From: Paenibacillus flagellatus
GTDB lineage: Bacteria > Bacillota > Bacilli > Paenibacillales > NBRC-103111
Assembly (NCBI RefSeq): GCF_003217775.1
Contig: NZ_QJVJ01000001.1
Coordinates: 804,828 to 868,827 of the forward strand
DNA: 64,000 nucleotides
Direction: 5' to 3'
Shown: piece by piece, positions 32,756-41,766 of the stretch
Numbering within the stretch: position 1 is the stretch's first letter
How the letters are laid out: every line of letters begins with the position of its first letter
Translations under genes and position numbers: made by a program
Notes under the pieces: generated by a model
Database searches by the model: none
What the model saw: the letters and a program-made list of their open reading frames with translations, nothing else
What the model was told of the DNA's origin: nothing

Positions 32756-34747
32756 CTAGTGCAAGTTCGCGCGCGGTCTGGCTCCGGGAGGCTCCGGGCG
32801 AGACTCCGCCTCCGCCCCGGCTCCGGCCGGCGCCGCCGCCAGCGCGCGGTACGCCTGCGCCGTCCGCTCGGCGACGTCGCGCCAGCGGTAGCCGCGCAGC
32901 GCGAGCCGCGCCCGGCGGGCCATCCGCTCGGCGGCGTCCGGCTCGCGCAGCTGCCGGGCGATCGCCACGGCGAGCGCGGCGGCGTCGCCCGGCGGCGCCG
33001 TGCGGCCCGTCACGCCGTCGCGGACGAGCTCGGCCAGCCCGCCGCAGCCGGACGCGACGAGCGGCGCGCCGTGGCGCATCGCTTCGAGCGCGGCGAGGCC
33101 GAACGGCTCGTACAGGCTCGGCACGGCGCAGACGGCCGCCCGCTTCAGCAGCGCGACCCGCTCCCGCTCGCCGACGAAGCCGGCGAACCGCACCTTCGCG
33201 CCAAACGGCGCGGCCCGGTCGCGCAGCTCCCCGAGCAGCGGCCCCGCTCCCGCGATCGTCAGCCGGGCGGCGGGGAACTCCCGCCAGACGTGCCGCATCG
33301 CGTCGAGCAGCACGTGCACGCCTTTCTCGTAGACGAGCCGGCCGACGTAGACGACGTGCGGCCCCTCCGCTTCTCCGCCGGCTTCGCCACCCGCAACGCC
33401 GCCGTCGCCGTCGCCGTCGCCGGCACCGCCTCCGCCGAACAGCCGGTTCGGCGGCTGGCCGAGCACGCCGTTCGGGATCGTCGCGATGCGGCCGAACGGC
33501 ACGCCGTACAGCGCGGCGACCTCGTCGCGCATCGCGCCGCTGCAGACGATGACGCGCCCGGCCGCGCCGCACAGCCGCCTTTCCTCGGCGGCGATGCGCC
33601 GGTGCAGCTCCGCCGTCAGCCGCCCGAAGCGGCGGCCCGGCTCGGTCGCGTGGATCGTCGCCGCGAGCGGCGCGCCGTGCCGGCGCGACAGCTCGATCGC
33701 CGCGCCGGCGACGAGCCAGTCGTGCGCGTGGACGACGTCGGCGCGGATCGCGCCCGCGTCCAGCAGCCGCGACGCGCGGCGGGCGAGCCGCACGTTCAGC
33801 GACGCCACCTCGTCCCATAGTCCGCCGGAGCGGACCGGGGACGGCGCGGCGACGCGGTGCACGTGCAGCCGGTCGCCGATGCGGGCGTACGCGGCGGCGC
33901 CGTCGGAGCGGCGCGTTACGACGTGCACCGTGTGGCCCGCGGCGGCCAAATGGAAGGCGAGCCCGCACACGGCCCGCGACAGCCCCCCGACGACGAGCGG
34001 CGGAAATTCGGAGGCGAGCATGACGACGCTCATCGCGCCGCCGGCCGGGCCCTTCCCGCTCCCGCCGCCGTCCGCCGGGACAACTCCATCCGCTTCACCG
34101 TCGACGGCCTCCCAGACGTTCAGCGCCAAATCGTGCCGGGCGTGGACGAGCGGCGCGTCGGCATAGTCCGTGTACGCCGAAAAGGCGCCCGCCGCTCCTT
34201 CCGCCGCACCGGACGCGCAATACGCATCGTCCGCCCCGCCGTCGGCACCGCAAATCGCGGTCCAACCCGCAACGGCTTCCGCCGCGGCCGCCGCCGAACC
34301 GGAGCGCGCCGTTCCCGTCGCGCCCGGCGGTTCGAACGGCACGCTCTCCGTCAACGGGACGAAGGCGCCCTCGGCGCTGACGATGCCGAATACGGCCGCA
34401 TACCGGAATTCCGCCGGCAGCGCGCCGAGCCGCAGCGCGCCTTCGTCCGCCTCGGCATCCGCCGCCGTCCGGACGTCCGGACGGAAGGGGGGGACGACCG
34501 GCAGCGGACAGTCCCGATACTCGGTACGCCGCCACGCCTCGGACGCTCCGGCCGCAAGCGGCGCCCGGAGGACGCGCACCCGTTTCGGCAGCGACGCCCA
34601 CGGTCCGCCGTAGTAGAGCTCCGCCATTCTCCTCGTCCGGGGGGAGATCGCCCAGCGGACGATCGCGGCCGCGGCCGCGCCCCCGCCGAGCCCCGCTTCG
34701 ATTCCGATCCGGTCGTCCGCCGCCCCGGGCAAGCGAACGCGGCTCAA
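32756..34747 (-). CDS. DUF4912-like domain fused to GT4 glycosyltransferase
   Basis: A 663-residue protein. Residues about 25-150 resemble the DUF4912 fold of the first gene in the operon (VRWAISPRTRRMAELYYGG, LPKRVRVL, FGIVSAEGAFVPLTES). After a low-complexity linker a GT4 glycosyltransferase starts near 238 (VVMLASEFPPLVVGGLSRAVCGL), with DVVHAHDWLVAG, YVGRLVYEKGVHVLLDAM and the E-x7-E region PSLYEPFGLAALEAMRHG, as in glycogen synthase-type retaining enzymes. An alanine/glycine-rich insertion near 440-465 is unusual. The TTG start overlaps the previous stop (TTGA). It likely adds glucose to the same polymer as the GH57-GT4 fusion. Confidence 0.8.
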   Translation of the reverse strand: MSRVRLPGAADDRIGIEAGLGGGAAAAAIVRWAISPRTRRMAELYYGGPWASLPKRVRVLRAPLAAGASEAWRRTEYRDCPLPVVPPFRPDVRTAADAEADEGALRLGALPAEFRYAAVFGIVSAEGAFVPLTESVPFEPPGATGTARSGSAAAAAEAVAGWTAICGADGGADDAYCASGAAEGAAGAFSAYTDYADAPLVHARHDLALNVWEAVDGEADGVVPADGGGSGKGPAGGAMSVVMLASEFPPLVVGGLSRAVCGLAFHLAAAGHTVHVVTRRSDGAAAYARIGDRLHVHRVAAPSPVRSGGLWDEVASLNVRLARRASRLLDAGAIRADVVHAHDWLVAGAAIELSRRHGAPLAATIHATEPGRRFGRLTAELHRRIAAEERRLCGAAGRVIVCSGAMRDEVAALYGVPFGRIATIPNGVLGQPPNRLFGGGGAGDGDGDGGVAGGEAGGEAEGPHVVYVGRLVYEKGVHVLLDAMRHVWREFPAARLTIAGAGPLLGELRDRAAPFGAKVRFAGFVGERERVALLKRAAVCAVPSLYEPFGLAALEAMRHGAPLVASGCGGLAELVRDGVTGRTAPPGDAAALAVAIARQLREPDAAERMARRARLALRGYRWRDVAERTAQAYRALAAAPAGAGAEAESRPEPPGARPRANLH

Positions 34748-35004
34748 CTCAAATCCGCTTCCGTCCGGAACGTCAAATCGGCCGTTTGCTGGACCGAACG
34801 GCCGCTCGTCATTTTGACGAAGCAGTCGTATTTATTCGAGGACGCGCCCAGCACGGAATACTCCTCCCACGAGACGGGATAGATCCGCACTTCCCCTGTC
34901 GTGAAATGAGCGATCATGCACGAGCGCTCGCGGTCGTATTCGACGTAACCGACTTGCTTCGATTCGATCGGAATGACGTCCACATCGCACACCTTCCTTA
35001 TCAT
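34744..35004 (-). CDS. Small KTSC-like protein
   Basis: An 86-residue protein that overlaps both neighbours by four bases (ATGA at 35001-35004, TTGA at 34744-34747). The core VGYVEYDRERSCMIAHFTTGEVRIYPVSWEEYSVLGASSNKYDCFVKM resembles a KTSC domain (strand, strand, short helix, then a small-residue turn), a short module of unknown role often found beside nucleic-acid proteins. Its fixed place in a glucan operon suggests an accessory or regulatory part. Function unknown. Confidence 0.65.
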   Translation of the reverse strand: MIRKVCDVDVIPIESKQVGYVEYDRERSCMIAHFTTGEVRIYPVSWEEYSVLGASSNKYDCFVKMTSGRSVQQTADLTFRTEADLS

Positions 35005-37406
35005 TGGAAATGACGGATCAATTCCCGTCTGTACCGTTCGGCCAGCTCCGCCGCCGCCTCCGGGCGTTCCCCGTGGGCGATGAGCGTGAAGCTCGGCTCG
35101 TCGGTTTCGGGCAGCAGCAGCACCCAGCCGGATTCGTCGTACACCTTGATCCCGTCCAGCAAATCGGCTCGCCCGTCCTTATGCTGCTCGGTCAACAGCC
35201 GCATGAGTCTTCCCTTCTCGTCCCACGGCACTTCCACCGACGTCCGGTGAAGCGAGAAGGCGGGCAAAAACTCGAGCAGCTGCGATACGGACAGCCGGCT
35301 TTCGATCAAGTTCCGCGCCAGCAGCCCGACGCCGAACGGCGCGTCGTACAGCGGGTGGAACGGGCTTCCCGCGGATGGCTCCAGCACCGCGCGGGAGTTC
35401 CGCTTCGTCCGGACGACGCGGTTGCCGAGCCCTTCCGCCGCCGAGTCGAGAAACGACGGCGCGCTGAGCGGCACCCCGATCGTCCGGCCGCGGAAGCATT
35501 GGAAGTAAGACATGTACAGCAGCACGTTCGCCCGTTCGTGGGGGACCGGAGCGCCCGTTTCGTCGTACAGGCGGATCGTCTGGCCGCCCGCATCGAACAG
35601 GACGCCGAAATCGATGCCCGCGCCGTTGGCGGCCGCTTCGATGCCGGCGTCGCCGAGCGCCGGATCGACGAAGGACGCCTCCCACTGAAACGCATCGGCC
35701 AACCGGGCGACGATGCGGCGGACGACCGGATCGCCGGCGATGACGGCCAGCCGGAGCGGACGGCGTTCGGTATAGCCGATCTCCGCGATCAGCCGCTTGC
35801 CGTACGAATCCGTCAAGCCGTCGACGGTTTTCGCCGCCTCGATGGATGCGGCGTCCACCCGGGAATAATCCTCTTGAACGAACGCGTTCTCGACTTTCCG
35901 CTCGACGTTTTTGCCGATCGGAAGACCGGCCGCGTCCATGCATTCGAGCCGGCAGGCGATCCGTCCGCCCGAATCGGCGCACTGCACGTGAATGCCGCCG
36001 TCGACGTCGAGCAGGGCGACCCCGTACCGGGCGACCGACGACGCGCTTTCCCCCGCGTCGGTTACCCGGACGCCGACGGCCTGCAGCGCCGGAACGAGCA
36101 CCGAGCGGATGAGCCGGGCGAAGCCGTCCGCCGACGAGCTGACGGCAAGCCGCTTTCCTTTGGCCAAGCTCGCCCCGTACGCGCCGGCGAATTTCGCCGC
36201 GAATTCGGGAGTAATTTCTTCGTTCGCGAATCCGCGCACCGCTCCGTCCGCGAACAGCGGCTTCGCCGCTCCGTCGCCCCAAATGACCGAGCTGTTCAGC
36301 GTCGCGTGCTCGCGCAGCCGTTTGTGCGGCCATATTTTCACATGGGGCAGCACGTGCGTCTTCGGCCCGATCGTGCAATGGCTGCCGACGACCGCCCCGT
36401 CGCCGATGACCGATTCCGGGTAGCTGCGGATCCGGCTGCACAGCGTCGCCCCGTCGATTTCATTATTCTCCGAAATATGATTGTTATCCCAAATAATGGC
36501 TTGTCGAAGCATGCTTCCTCGTCCGACCCGGTTCCCCGAGCCGATGACGCAGTACGGGCCGATCGCCGCCGCGTCCTCGACGACCGTACCGTCCCCGATA
36601 TAGGCGGGGCCGTTCCAGACGATGCCGCCGGCCGGCAGCGTCACCCCCTCCCCGACGTATACGCCGGGTGCGACCCGCCGTCCTTTGATCGCCGCCTTCA
36701 CTTTGCCTTCCAGCATATCGAACTGCGTCCGGCGGTACTGCTCCATATTGCCGATGTCCGACCAGTAGCCTTCGGCGGCATAGCCGTACAGCGGCTCCCC
36801 CCGCTTCATCAGGAGCGGAAACAAATCGTTGCTGAAATCCTGCTCCTTGCCCGTCTCGACCCATTGCAGCGCCTCCGGCTCCAAGACGTAGATGCCGGTA
36901 TTGACCGTGTCGCTGAACACCTCGCTCCAATCCGGCTTCTCGAGAAACCGGACGATCCGTCCCGCGTCGTCCGTCATGACGACGCCGTACTCGAGCGGCC
37001 GTTCGACCCGCGTCAGCACGATCGTCGCGAGCGCTCCCCGCCGCTCGTGAAAGTCGACCGCCCGGCTCAAGTCGAAGTCGGTCATCGCGTCGCCGCTGAT
37101 GACGACGAATCGTTCGTCGAGGAAGCCGGCGGCGTTCTTCACGCTGCCCGCCGTGCCGAGCGGCGAATCCTCCTCGAAATAATGGAGCTCGACGCCGAAG
37201 TCGCGCCCGTCCCCGAAATGGCTGCGGATGGCGTCCGGCATAAACTGCATCGTGACGCCGATTTGCGTAATGCCGTGATCGCGCAGCAGCTCGATGATAT
37301 ATTCCATGCACGGGCGATTCAACAGCGGTACCATCGGTTTCGGAAGCTGGCAAGTGAGCGGCCGCAGCCGCGTTCCTTTGCCGCCTGCCATGATGACTGC
37401 CTTCAA
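35001..37406 (-). CDS. Nucleotidyltransferase - phosphomannomutase-like fusion
   Basis: An 801-residue protein. Residues about 1-235 are a sugar-1-phosphate nucleotidyltransferase (KAVIMAGGKGTRLRPLT, VVISGDAMTDFDL, FLEKPDW, YWSDIGN), followed by a left-handed beta-helix of hexapeptide repeats (about 245-365). The rest (about 385-801) follows alpha-D-phosphohexomutase, but the catalytic serine loop TASHNP is missing: the place reads HVQCADSGG. So the mutase half is probably inactive or regulatory. The real start is the TTG at 37406 with GGGGGG upstream; the frame above it is not coding-like. It should supply an NDP-sugar for the two GT4 enzymes. Confidence 0.85.
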   Translation of the reverse strand: MKAVIMAGGKGTRLRPLTCQLPKPMVPLLNRPCMEYIIELLRDHGITQIGVTMQFMPDAIRSHFGDGRDFGVELHYFEEDSPLGTAGSVKNAAGFLDERFVVISGDAMTDFDLSRAVDFHERRGALATIVLTRVERPLEYGVVMTDDAGRIVRFLEKPDWSEVFSDTVNTGIYVLEPEALQWVETGKEQDFSNDLFPLLMKRGEPLYGYAAEGYWSDIGNMEQYRRTQFDMLEGKVKAAIKGRRVAPGVYVGEGVTLPAGGIVWNGPAYIGDGTVVEDAAAIGPYCVIGSGNRVGRGSMLRQAIIWDNNHISENNEIDGATLCSRIRSYPESVIGDGAVVGSHCTIGPKTHVLPHVKIWPHKRLREHATLNSSVIWGDGAAKPLFADGAVRGFANEEITPEFAAKFAGAYGASLAKGKRLAVSSSADGFARLIRSVLVPALQAVGVRVTDAGESASSVARYGVALLDVDGGIHVQCADSGGRIACRLECMDAAGLPIGKNVERKVENAFVQEDYSRVDAASIEAAKTVDGLTDSYGKRLIAEIGYTERRPLRLAVIAGDPVVRRIVARLADAFQWEASFVDPALGDAGIEAAANGAGIDFGVLFDAGGQTIRLYDETGAPVPHERANVLLYMSYFQCFRGRTIGVPLSAPSFLDSAAEGLGNRVVRTKRNSRAVLEPSAGSPFHPLYDAPFGVGLLARNLIESRLSVSQLLEFLPAFSLHRTSVEVPWDEKGRLMRLLTEQHKDGRADLLDGIKVYDESGWVLLLPETDEPSFTLIAHGERPEAAAELAERYRRELIRHFQ

Positions 37407-37456
37407 GCGTTTCCCCCCTGTATCGTTTCTTTGCGATTTCCGGCGCTCCCGGCCGG

Positions 37457-40381
37457 TCAGACCGTCGCCTCCAGCACGGGCGCCGTCCGGTACGTCAACC
37501 GGTCGTACTGCCGCTGCACCTCGGCGGCGATCGCATCCGGGTCGTACCGTTCGCGCAGCTTCCCATAAGCGCGCGACGCCATCCGTCCCCCCGATTCCGG
37601 CGCCAGCAGCAGCTCGGTCACGTGCCAAGCGAGCGATTCGACGTGACCGGGCAGCGCCCTGTAGCCGTCGACGCCGTGCTCGACCAGCTCGGCGAGACCG
37701 CCGACGTCCGAGACGACGAGCGGCGTACGCGACGCCATCGCCTCGAGCGCCACGATGCCGAACGGCTCGTAAAGGCTCGGGAAGACGCACACGTCGGCGG
37801 CCGCGTACAGGCGCGCCTTCGTCTCGTCGTCGACGAAGCCCCAGAAGGAGGCGCGATCGCCGAGGCCGAGCTCCGCCGCCCGCCGCTCCAGCGATTCGCG
37901 CATCGGCCCCGCTCCCGCTACGACGAGCCGGGCCCCCGGCGCGCGGGCGATGATGTGCGGCATCGCCTCCAGCAGCACGTGAACGCCCTTCTCGTAGACG
38001 AGACGCCCGACGTACAAAATGATCCGATCGCTATCGGCGAACCATTGCCGTCTGGCGCTCGTGCCATCGAAAGCGAGTCTGTCCGGCGCCTCGGCGATCC
38101 GGATGCCGTTCGGCACGACGTCGACCTTGTCTTCCGGAAGCTGGAACAGCCGGACGACCTCCTCCTTCATGTAGGCGCTGCAGACGAACACGCGGCTCGC
38201 CTCGTACGTCAGCCGCCATTCGAGCCCGTGAATGCGGTGCTGCAGCTCGCCGTGCAGCTTGCCCTGCTGCCGTCCCCACTCCGTCGCATGGATCGTCGCG
38301 ACGAGCGGCAGCCCGTAGCTGTGCTTCAACTCGCGCGCGGCATGGAACACCATCCAGTCGTGCGCGTGCAGCACGTCGATCCGGCCGCCGTTTTCCTTCC
38401 AGGCGACGAGATGATCGACCATCGCCAGGTTCATTTCGAACGTCCAATGATAGAAGTCGGTATCCCCCGAGCAGAGGACGGGAACCCGGTGCACGTAAAC
38501 GCCGTTTTGCCGTTCGAACGCCGGCGCCCCCTCGAACGACGTCGTCACGACGTGCACCTTCTCGCCGCGCGCCGCCAGCGCCTCGGCCAGATCGGCGACG
38601 GCGCGGGACAAACCCCCGACGTATTTCGGCGGGTACTCCCAGGCGAGCATGAACGTGTTCGGACCGTCGGCGGTTTCCTTCAAGAGCCGTTCCCACTCGC
38701 GCGCGTCCGGTATGAGCGGCACGGGCGAGGCGGGCCGTACGGCGACATAGTCGCGATAGTCGGCGTCCGGGAAGCAGTCGTCCTTGCGCTCCAGCGCGTC
38801 GAGGAACGTTTCGTCCACCTTACCCGCCTCGATCATCCCGCACAGCTTGTCGAAGCAGCCGAGATGGTCCTTCGTCCGCCGGACCGCGTACTCGACGACC
38901 GTGCGGCTGTCCATGATGAACGCCCAATCGCTCCCCTGCGCGAGCAGCAGCTCCCGGACCGCCTGATTGAGCGCCCGCTTGAGCGCCGACGCCGGAAGGG
39001 CGCGGGTGCCTTCCAGATGGGCATGCCGCGTCGCGAGACGGACCATGCGTTCCTCCGCCTCGTGAAGATGCCGGTATATCCAATCGTTGTTTTCCTGCAG
39101 CCATACTTCCGACGAATGGTTCCGGCCCCAGCTCGACTCGTTCAGGCGCCCCGTATCGGCCACCGGGTACTGGCGCAAATATTCGCTCGGCGTAATCATT
39201 TTGATCGTCTGCTGGTCGTGGAATATTTTGCGGCACAGCATATCGATCCAGATCGGGCCTTCATACCACCAGTGTCCGAACAGCTCGGCGTCGTACGGCG
39301 ATACGATGATCGGCAGCCGGTCGAGCCACCGGCTCCACGCTTCCGCCTGCTTCTCGCGGTTGAACAGGAAATGGCCGGCATGCTCCGCCGCCGTCTTCCG
39401 CGCCCATTCCGGATTATAGGGCTCGCGGTGCTGGCCGCGGCCGGTAATGCGGTAATATTTCATCCCCGTATTGATTCTCTCGTTCGTCGGCAGCACGTAA
39501 GGACGGATATACTCCCATTCCTCGGGGTCGTTCCAGCCGAGATCCCAGCCGATGTCGCGATAATATTCCCGGTAGTCGTAGTGCCCGGGATAGCCGTCCG
39601 TCGAGCTCCACACTTGCTCGGACGATTCCGGGTCGCGCGGGAACGCCGTCACGCCGTACGGCGTCATGAGCGGCCCGAGCAGGTTGCGGTTCGGCGCCGG
39701 CGTCGCGAACGCGACGGCGGTCGAGTCGGCGATGAAGTAATCGAGCCCTTCCATTTTCAAAATCCGGTCGATCCCGGCCGTATAGCCGCATTCGGGTAGC
39801 CATATGCCGGACGGCCTGCGGCCGAAATGCCGCTCGTACTCGCGAACCCCCGTACGGATTTGGGCGCGGATCGCCTCTTCGGTTTTCATAAGGGGCAAGT
39901 AGCCGTGCGTGGCGGCCGACGTCATGATTTCCAGCTTCCCCATGTCCTGCAGCCGGCGGAACGCCGTCATGACGTTGCGGCCGCAGCTTTCGAACCGGCT
40001 TTTCAGCAGCCGGAACTTCTCGGCGTACATCGCCGCGAGCGGATAGAAGCGCTCGTCGTCCTCGAGCCGGATCCTTTCTTTGTCCGCCAGCCCGATCAGA
40101 CGGTCCAGATGGGCGGCGTACCGTTCCTGCATGAGCGAATCCGCGCACAGCGTCATCAAGGTCGGCGTGACGGACATCGTGATGCGGAAATCGACGCCGT
40201 CGTTCACGAGCCCGTCGAATACGTCGAGCAGCGGCAAGTACGTCTCCGTCATCGCCTCGTAAAACCAACGCTCCTCCATCACGTCGTCCCGGTCGAAATG
40301 CCGGATATACGGCAAGTGGGCATGAAGTACCAAGGCCAAATATCCTTTCAATTCGGGACGCGCTTTCCACCGTTTATACAT
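37457..40381 (-). CDS. GH57 1,4-alpha-glucan branching enzyme fused to GT4 glycosyltransferase
   Basis: A 974-residue bifunctional protein. Residues about 12-540 are a GH57 (DUF1957-type) branching enzyme: LVLHAHLPYIRH at the start, the nucleophile glutamate in GIWLPECGYT, the acid aspartate in SPYDAELFGHWWYEGP. From about 572 a GT4 glycosyltransferase begins (FMLAWEYPPKYVGGLSRAVADLAEAL), with DVLHAHDWMVFHA, YVGRLVYEKGVHVLLEAM and PSLYEPFGIVALEAMASRTP. One polypeptide can thus elongate and branch an alpha-glucan. GGGGGGTTCG precedes the ATG. There is no signal peptide. Confidence 0.9.
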   Translation of the reverse strand: MYKRWKARPELKGYLALVLHAHLPYIRHFDRDDVMEERWFYEAMTETYLPLLDVFDGLVNDGVDFRITMSVTPTLMTLCADSLMQERYAAHLDRLIGLADKERIRLEDDERFYPLAAMYAEKFRLLKSRFESCGRNVMTAFRRLQDMGKLEIMTSAATHGYLPLMKTEEAIRAQIRTGVREYERHFGRRPSGIWLPECGYTAGIDRILKMEGLDYFIADSTAVAFATPAPNRNLLGPLMTPYGVTAFPRDPESSEQVWSSTDGYPGHYDYREYYRDIGWDLGWNDPEEWEYIRPYVLPTNERINTGMKYYRITGRGQHREPYNPEWARKTAAEHAGHFLFNREKQAEAWSRWLDRLPIIVSPYDAELFGHWWYEGPIWIDMLCRKIFHDQQTIKMITPSEYLRQYPVADTGRLNESSWGRNHSSEVWLQENNDWIYRHLHEAEERMVRLATRHAHLEGTRALPASALKRALNQAVRELLLAQGSDWAFIMDSRTVVEYAVRRTKDHLGCFDKLCGMIEAGKVDETFLDALERKDDCFPDADYRDYVAVRPASPVPLIPDAREWERLLKETADGPNTFMLAWEYPPKYVGGLSRAVADLAEALAARGEKVHVVTTSFEGAPAFERQNGVYVHRVPVLCSGDTDFYHWTFEMNLAMVDHLVAWKENGGRIDVLHAHDWMVFHAARELKHSYGLPLVATIHATEWGRQQGKLHGELQHRIHGLEWRLTYEASRVFVCSAYMKEEVVRLFQLPEDKVDVVPNGIRIAEAPDRLAFDGTSARRQWFADSDRIILYVGRLVYEKGVHVLLEAMPHIIARAPGARLVVAGAGPMRESLERRAAELGLGDRASFWGFVDDETKARLYAAADVCVFPSLYEPFGIVALEAMASRTPLVVSDVGGLAELVEHGVDGYRALPGHVESLAWHVTELLLAPESGGRMASRAYGKLRERYDPDAIAAEVQRQYDRLTYRTAPVLEATV

Positions 40382-40418
40382 CGAACCCCCCGCTTCTGGC
40401 TTTTCTCGTTTTTTCGGC

Positions 40419-40916
40419 TTACCGGCTAGGAATGAAATGCTCGAGATCGTAAGGCGGTATGTAGGACGTAGAATGAGAACGGGACGCCTCCGGCACGACG
40501 GCCACGATCGGCTCTCCCCAGCCGGCCGGACAATCCCGCGGCGTCCGTACCGGGTCGGAGCGAAGAAACGGCACGAATTGGCGCTCCCACGTATACACCC
40601 CGAGATCGGCCATGTAGACGGCTCCGGCGCCGAGTCCGGTCGCGTACCAGTCCTGCGCTTCCGGCGTCAGCTCGATATCGAGGACCCGGTTCGCGTTATG
40701 GCCGTTGAACGTGATGTACGTGACGTCGTACAGACGAAGCACTTTCGGCAGCTGGCTCCAGTCGCATTGAAAATGCTGCGAGGCCAGCCATTTTTTCCGA
40801 TCGGTGATTTCCCAGTAAGCGTAAAGCGTGTGCGCGTCGCGCACCATCAGGCGCAGCGTGTCTTTGCGGTACGCGTCGGGCGGCTCGTAGCCCGCAAGCT
40901 GCAAAACGTCGCTCAA
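40419..40916 (-). CDS. DUF4912-domain protein
   Basis: A 165-residue protein of the DUF4912 family: LRLMVRDAHTLYAYWEITDRKKW, LPKVLRLYDVT, then WYATGLGAGAVYMADLGVY and FVPFLRSDPVRTPR. The fold is an immunoglobulin-like sandwich of unknown function, common in Firmicutes and cyanobacteria beside glucan enzymes. I start at the TTG at 40916 because AAAGGGGG lies seven bases before it; the ATG at 40943 (GGGGATAACG upstream) is also possible. It is the first gene of the operon and shares its domain with the GT4 gene at 32756, which suggests a shared scaffold or glucan-binding part. Confidence 0.8.
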   Translation of the reverse strand: MSDVLQLAGYEPPDAYRKDTLRLMVRDAHTLYAYWEITDRKKWLASQHFQCDWSQLPKVLRLYDVTYITFNGHNANRVLDIELTPEAQDWYATGLGAGAVYMADLGVYTWERQFVPFLRSDPVRTPRDCPAGWGEPIVAVVPEASRSHSTSYIPPYDLEHFIPSR

Positions 40917-41127
40917 AACGGATCCCCCTTTCCGCATGCTCATCGTTATCCCCGATTGGGATACGAATTAGGATACGAAGCCCGTTTCCCTTTTATACCA
41001 TTTGACAACCGTTCGGTTTGCACGTTTCCTTCGTCTTTCTTATACTTGGGATTGTACGACATGCGGTCTTCCTTACGCCCTTGCGGTGTTGAAAGGGGGG
41101 GACGACGGAAATGGCGGGGTGTACGCG

Positions 41128-41682
41128 ATGTCTTATGTGGAATGTCTTGTGCTCGGCCTGCTCCATTCCGGAGCGACGTACGGGCACGCCATCGATAAAA
41201 TGCTCGACCGCTGGAACGCTAGGCTGTGGACGAAAACGAACCGGGCCGCCATCTACCAGGCGCTGAAACGGATGGAGAAAAAAGGGTGGGTCGTCACCTC
41301 CCGCGAGAAGGTCGGCAATATGCCGGAGAGGACGACGTACGGACTGACCGAGGAGGGGCTTGCGGCGCTGCGGACGATGGTCGCCGACGGGCTCGCCTCT
41401 CGCGAGCTCGTCACGTTCGACTATACGGTGCCGGCCGGGCTGCTGTTCGTGCTGCCGCCGGACGTCGTCGTCCGCCAGCTCGCGATCCGGATCGAAGCCG
41501 TCCGGGGATATATCGATACGTTCGCCCGGTCCGAAGCGGAGAGCGCCGGCGCCTATATCGGCAAGCGGGCCAACATCCGCTTCCTGCACGCCTATTACCG
41601 AACGGAGCTGGAATGGCTCGAATGGTTGACCAAGGAGCTGGACAACCCGGCGAAGCCCGACTTCGGTCCAGTATCGGACTGA
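41128..41682 (+). CDS. PadR-family transcriptional regulator
   Basis: A 184-residue PadR repressor-type protein. The winged helix is at the N-terminus (VECLVLGLLHSGATYGHAIDKML, IYQALKRMEKKGWVVTSREK, TTYGLTEEGLAALR) and a helical dimerisation region follows. The ATG at 41128 gives the usual short PadR N-terminus; the open frame above lacks that pattern. It is divergent from the polysaccharide operon, whose first start codon is 212 bases away, and so may control it or the membrane protein gene after it. Confidence 0.85.
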   Translation: MSYVECLVLGLLHSGATYGHAIDKMLDRWNARLWTKTNRAAIYQALKRMEKKGWVVTSREKVGNMPERTTYGLTEEGLAALRTMVADGLASRELVTFDYTVPAGLLFVLPPDVVVRQLAIRIEAVRGYIDTFARSEAESAGAYIGKRANIRFLHAYYRTELEWLEWLTKELDNPAKPDFGPVSD

Positions 41683-41766
41683 CCCGGGGGCCGTTTCCGA
41701 CCCGGCGGCGCAGCTAGTATGCTGGATACATCTTGTGCGCCGACACGTTCGGGAAAGGGGATTTCC

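Noticed and set aside
35004..37568. An 854-residue plus-strand frame opposite the nucleotidyltransferase-mutase fusion.
   Set aside because: Antisense shadow rich in R, D and H with no motif. Long frames of this sort occur opposite most genes here.
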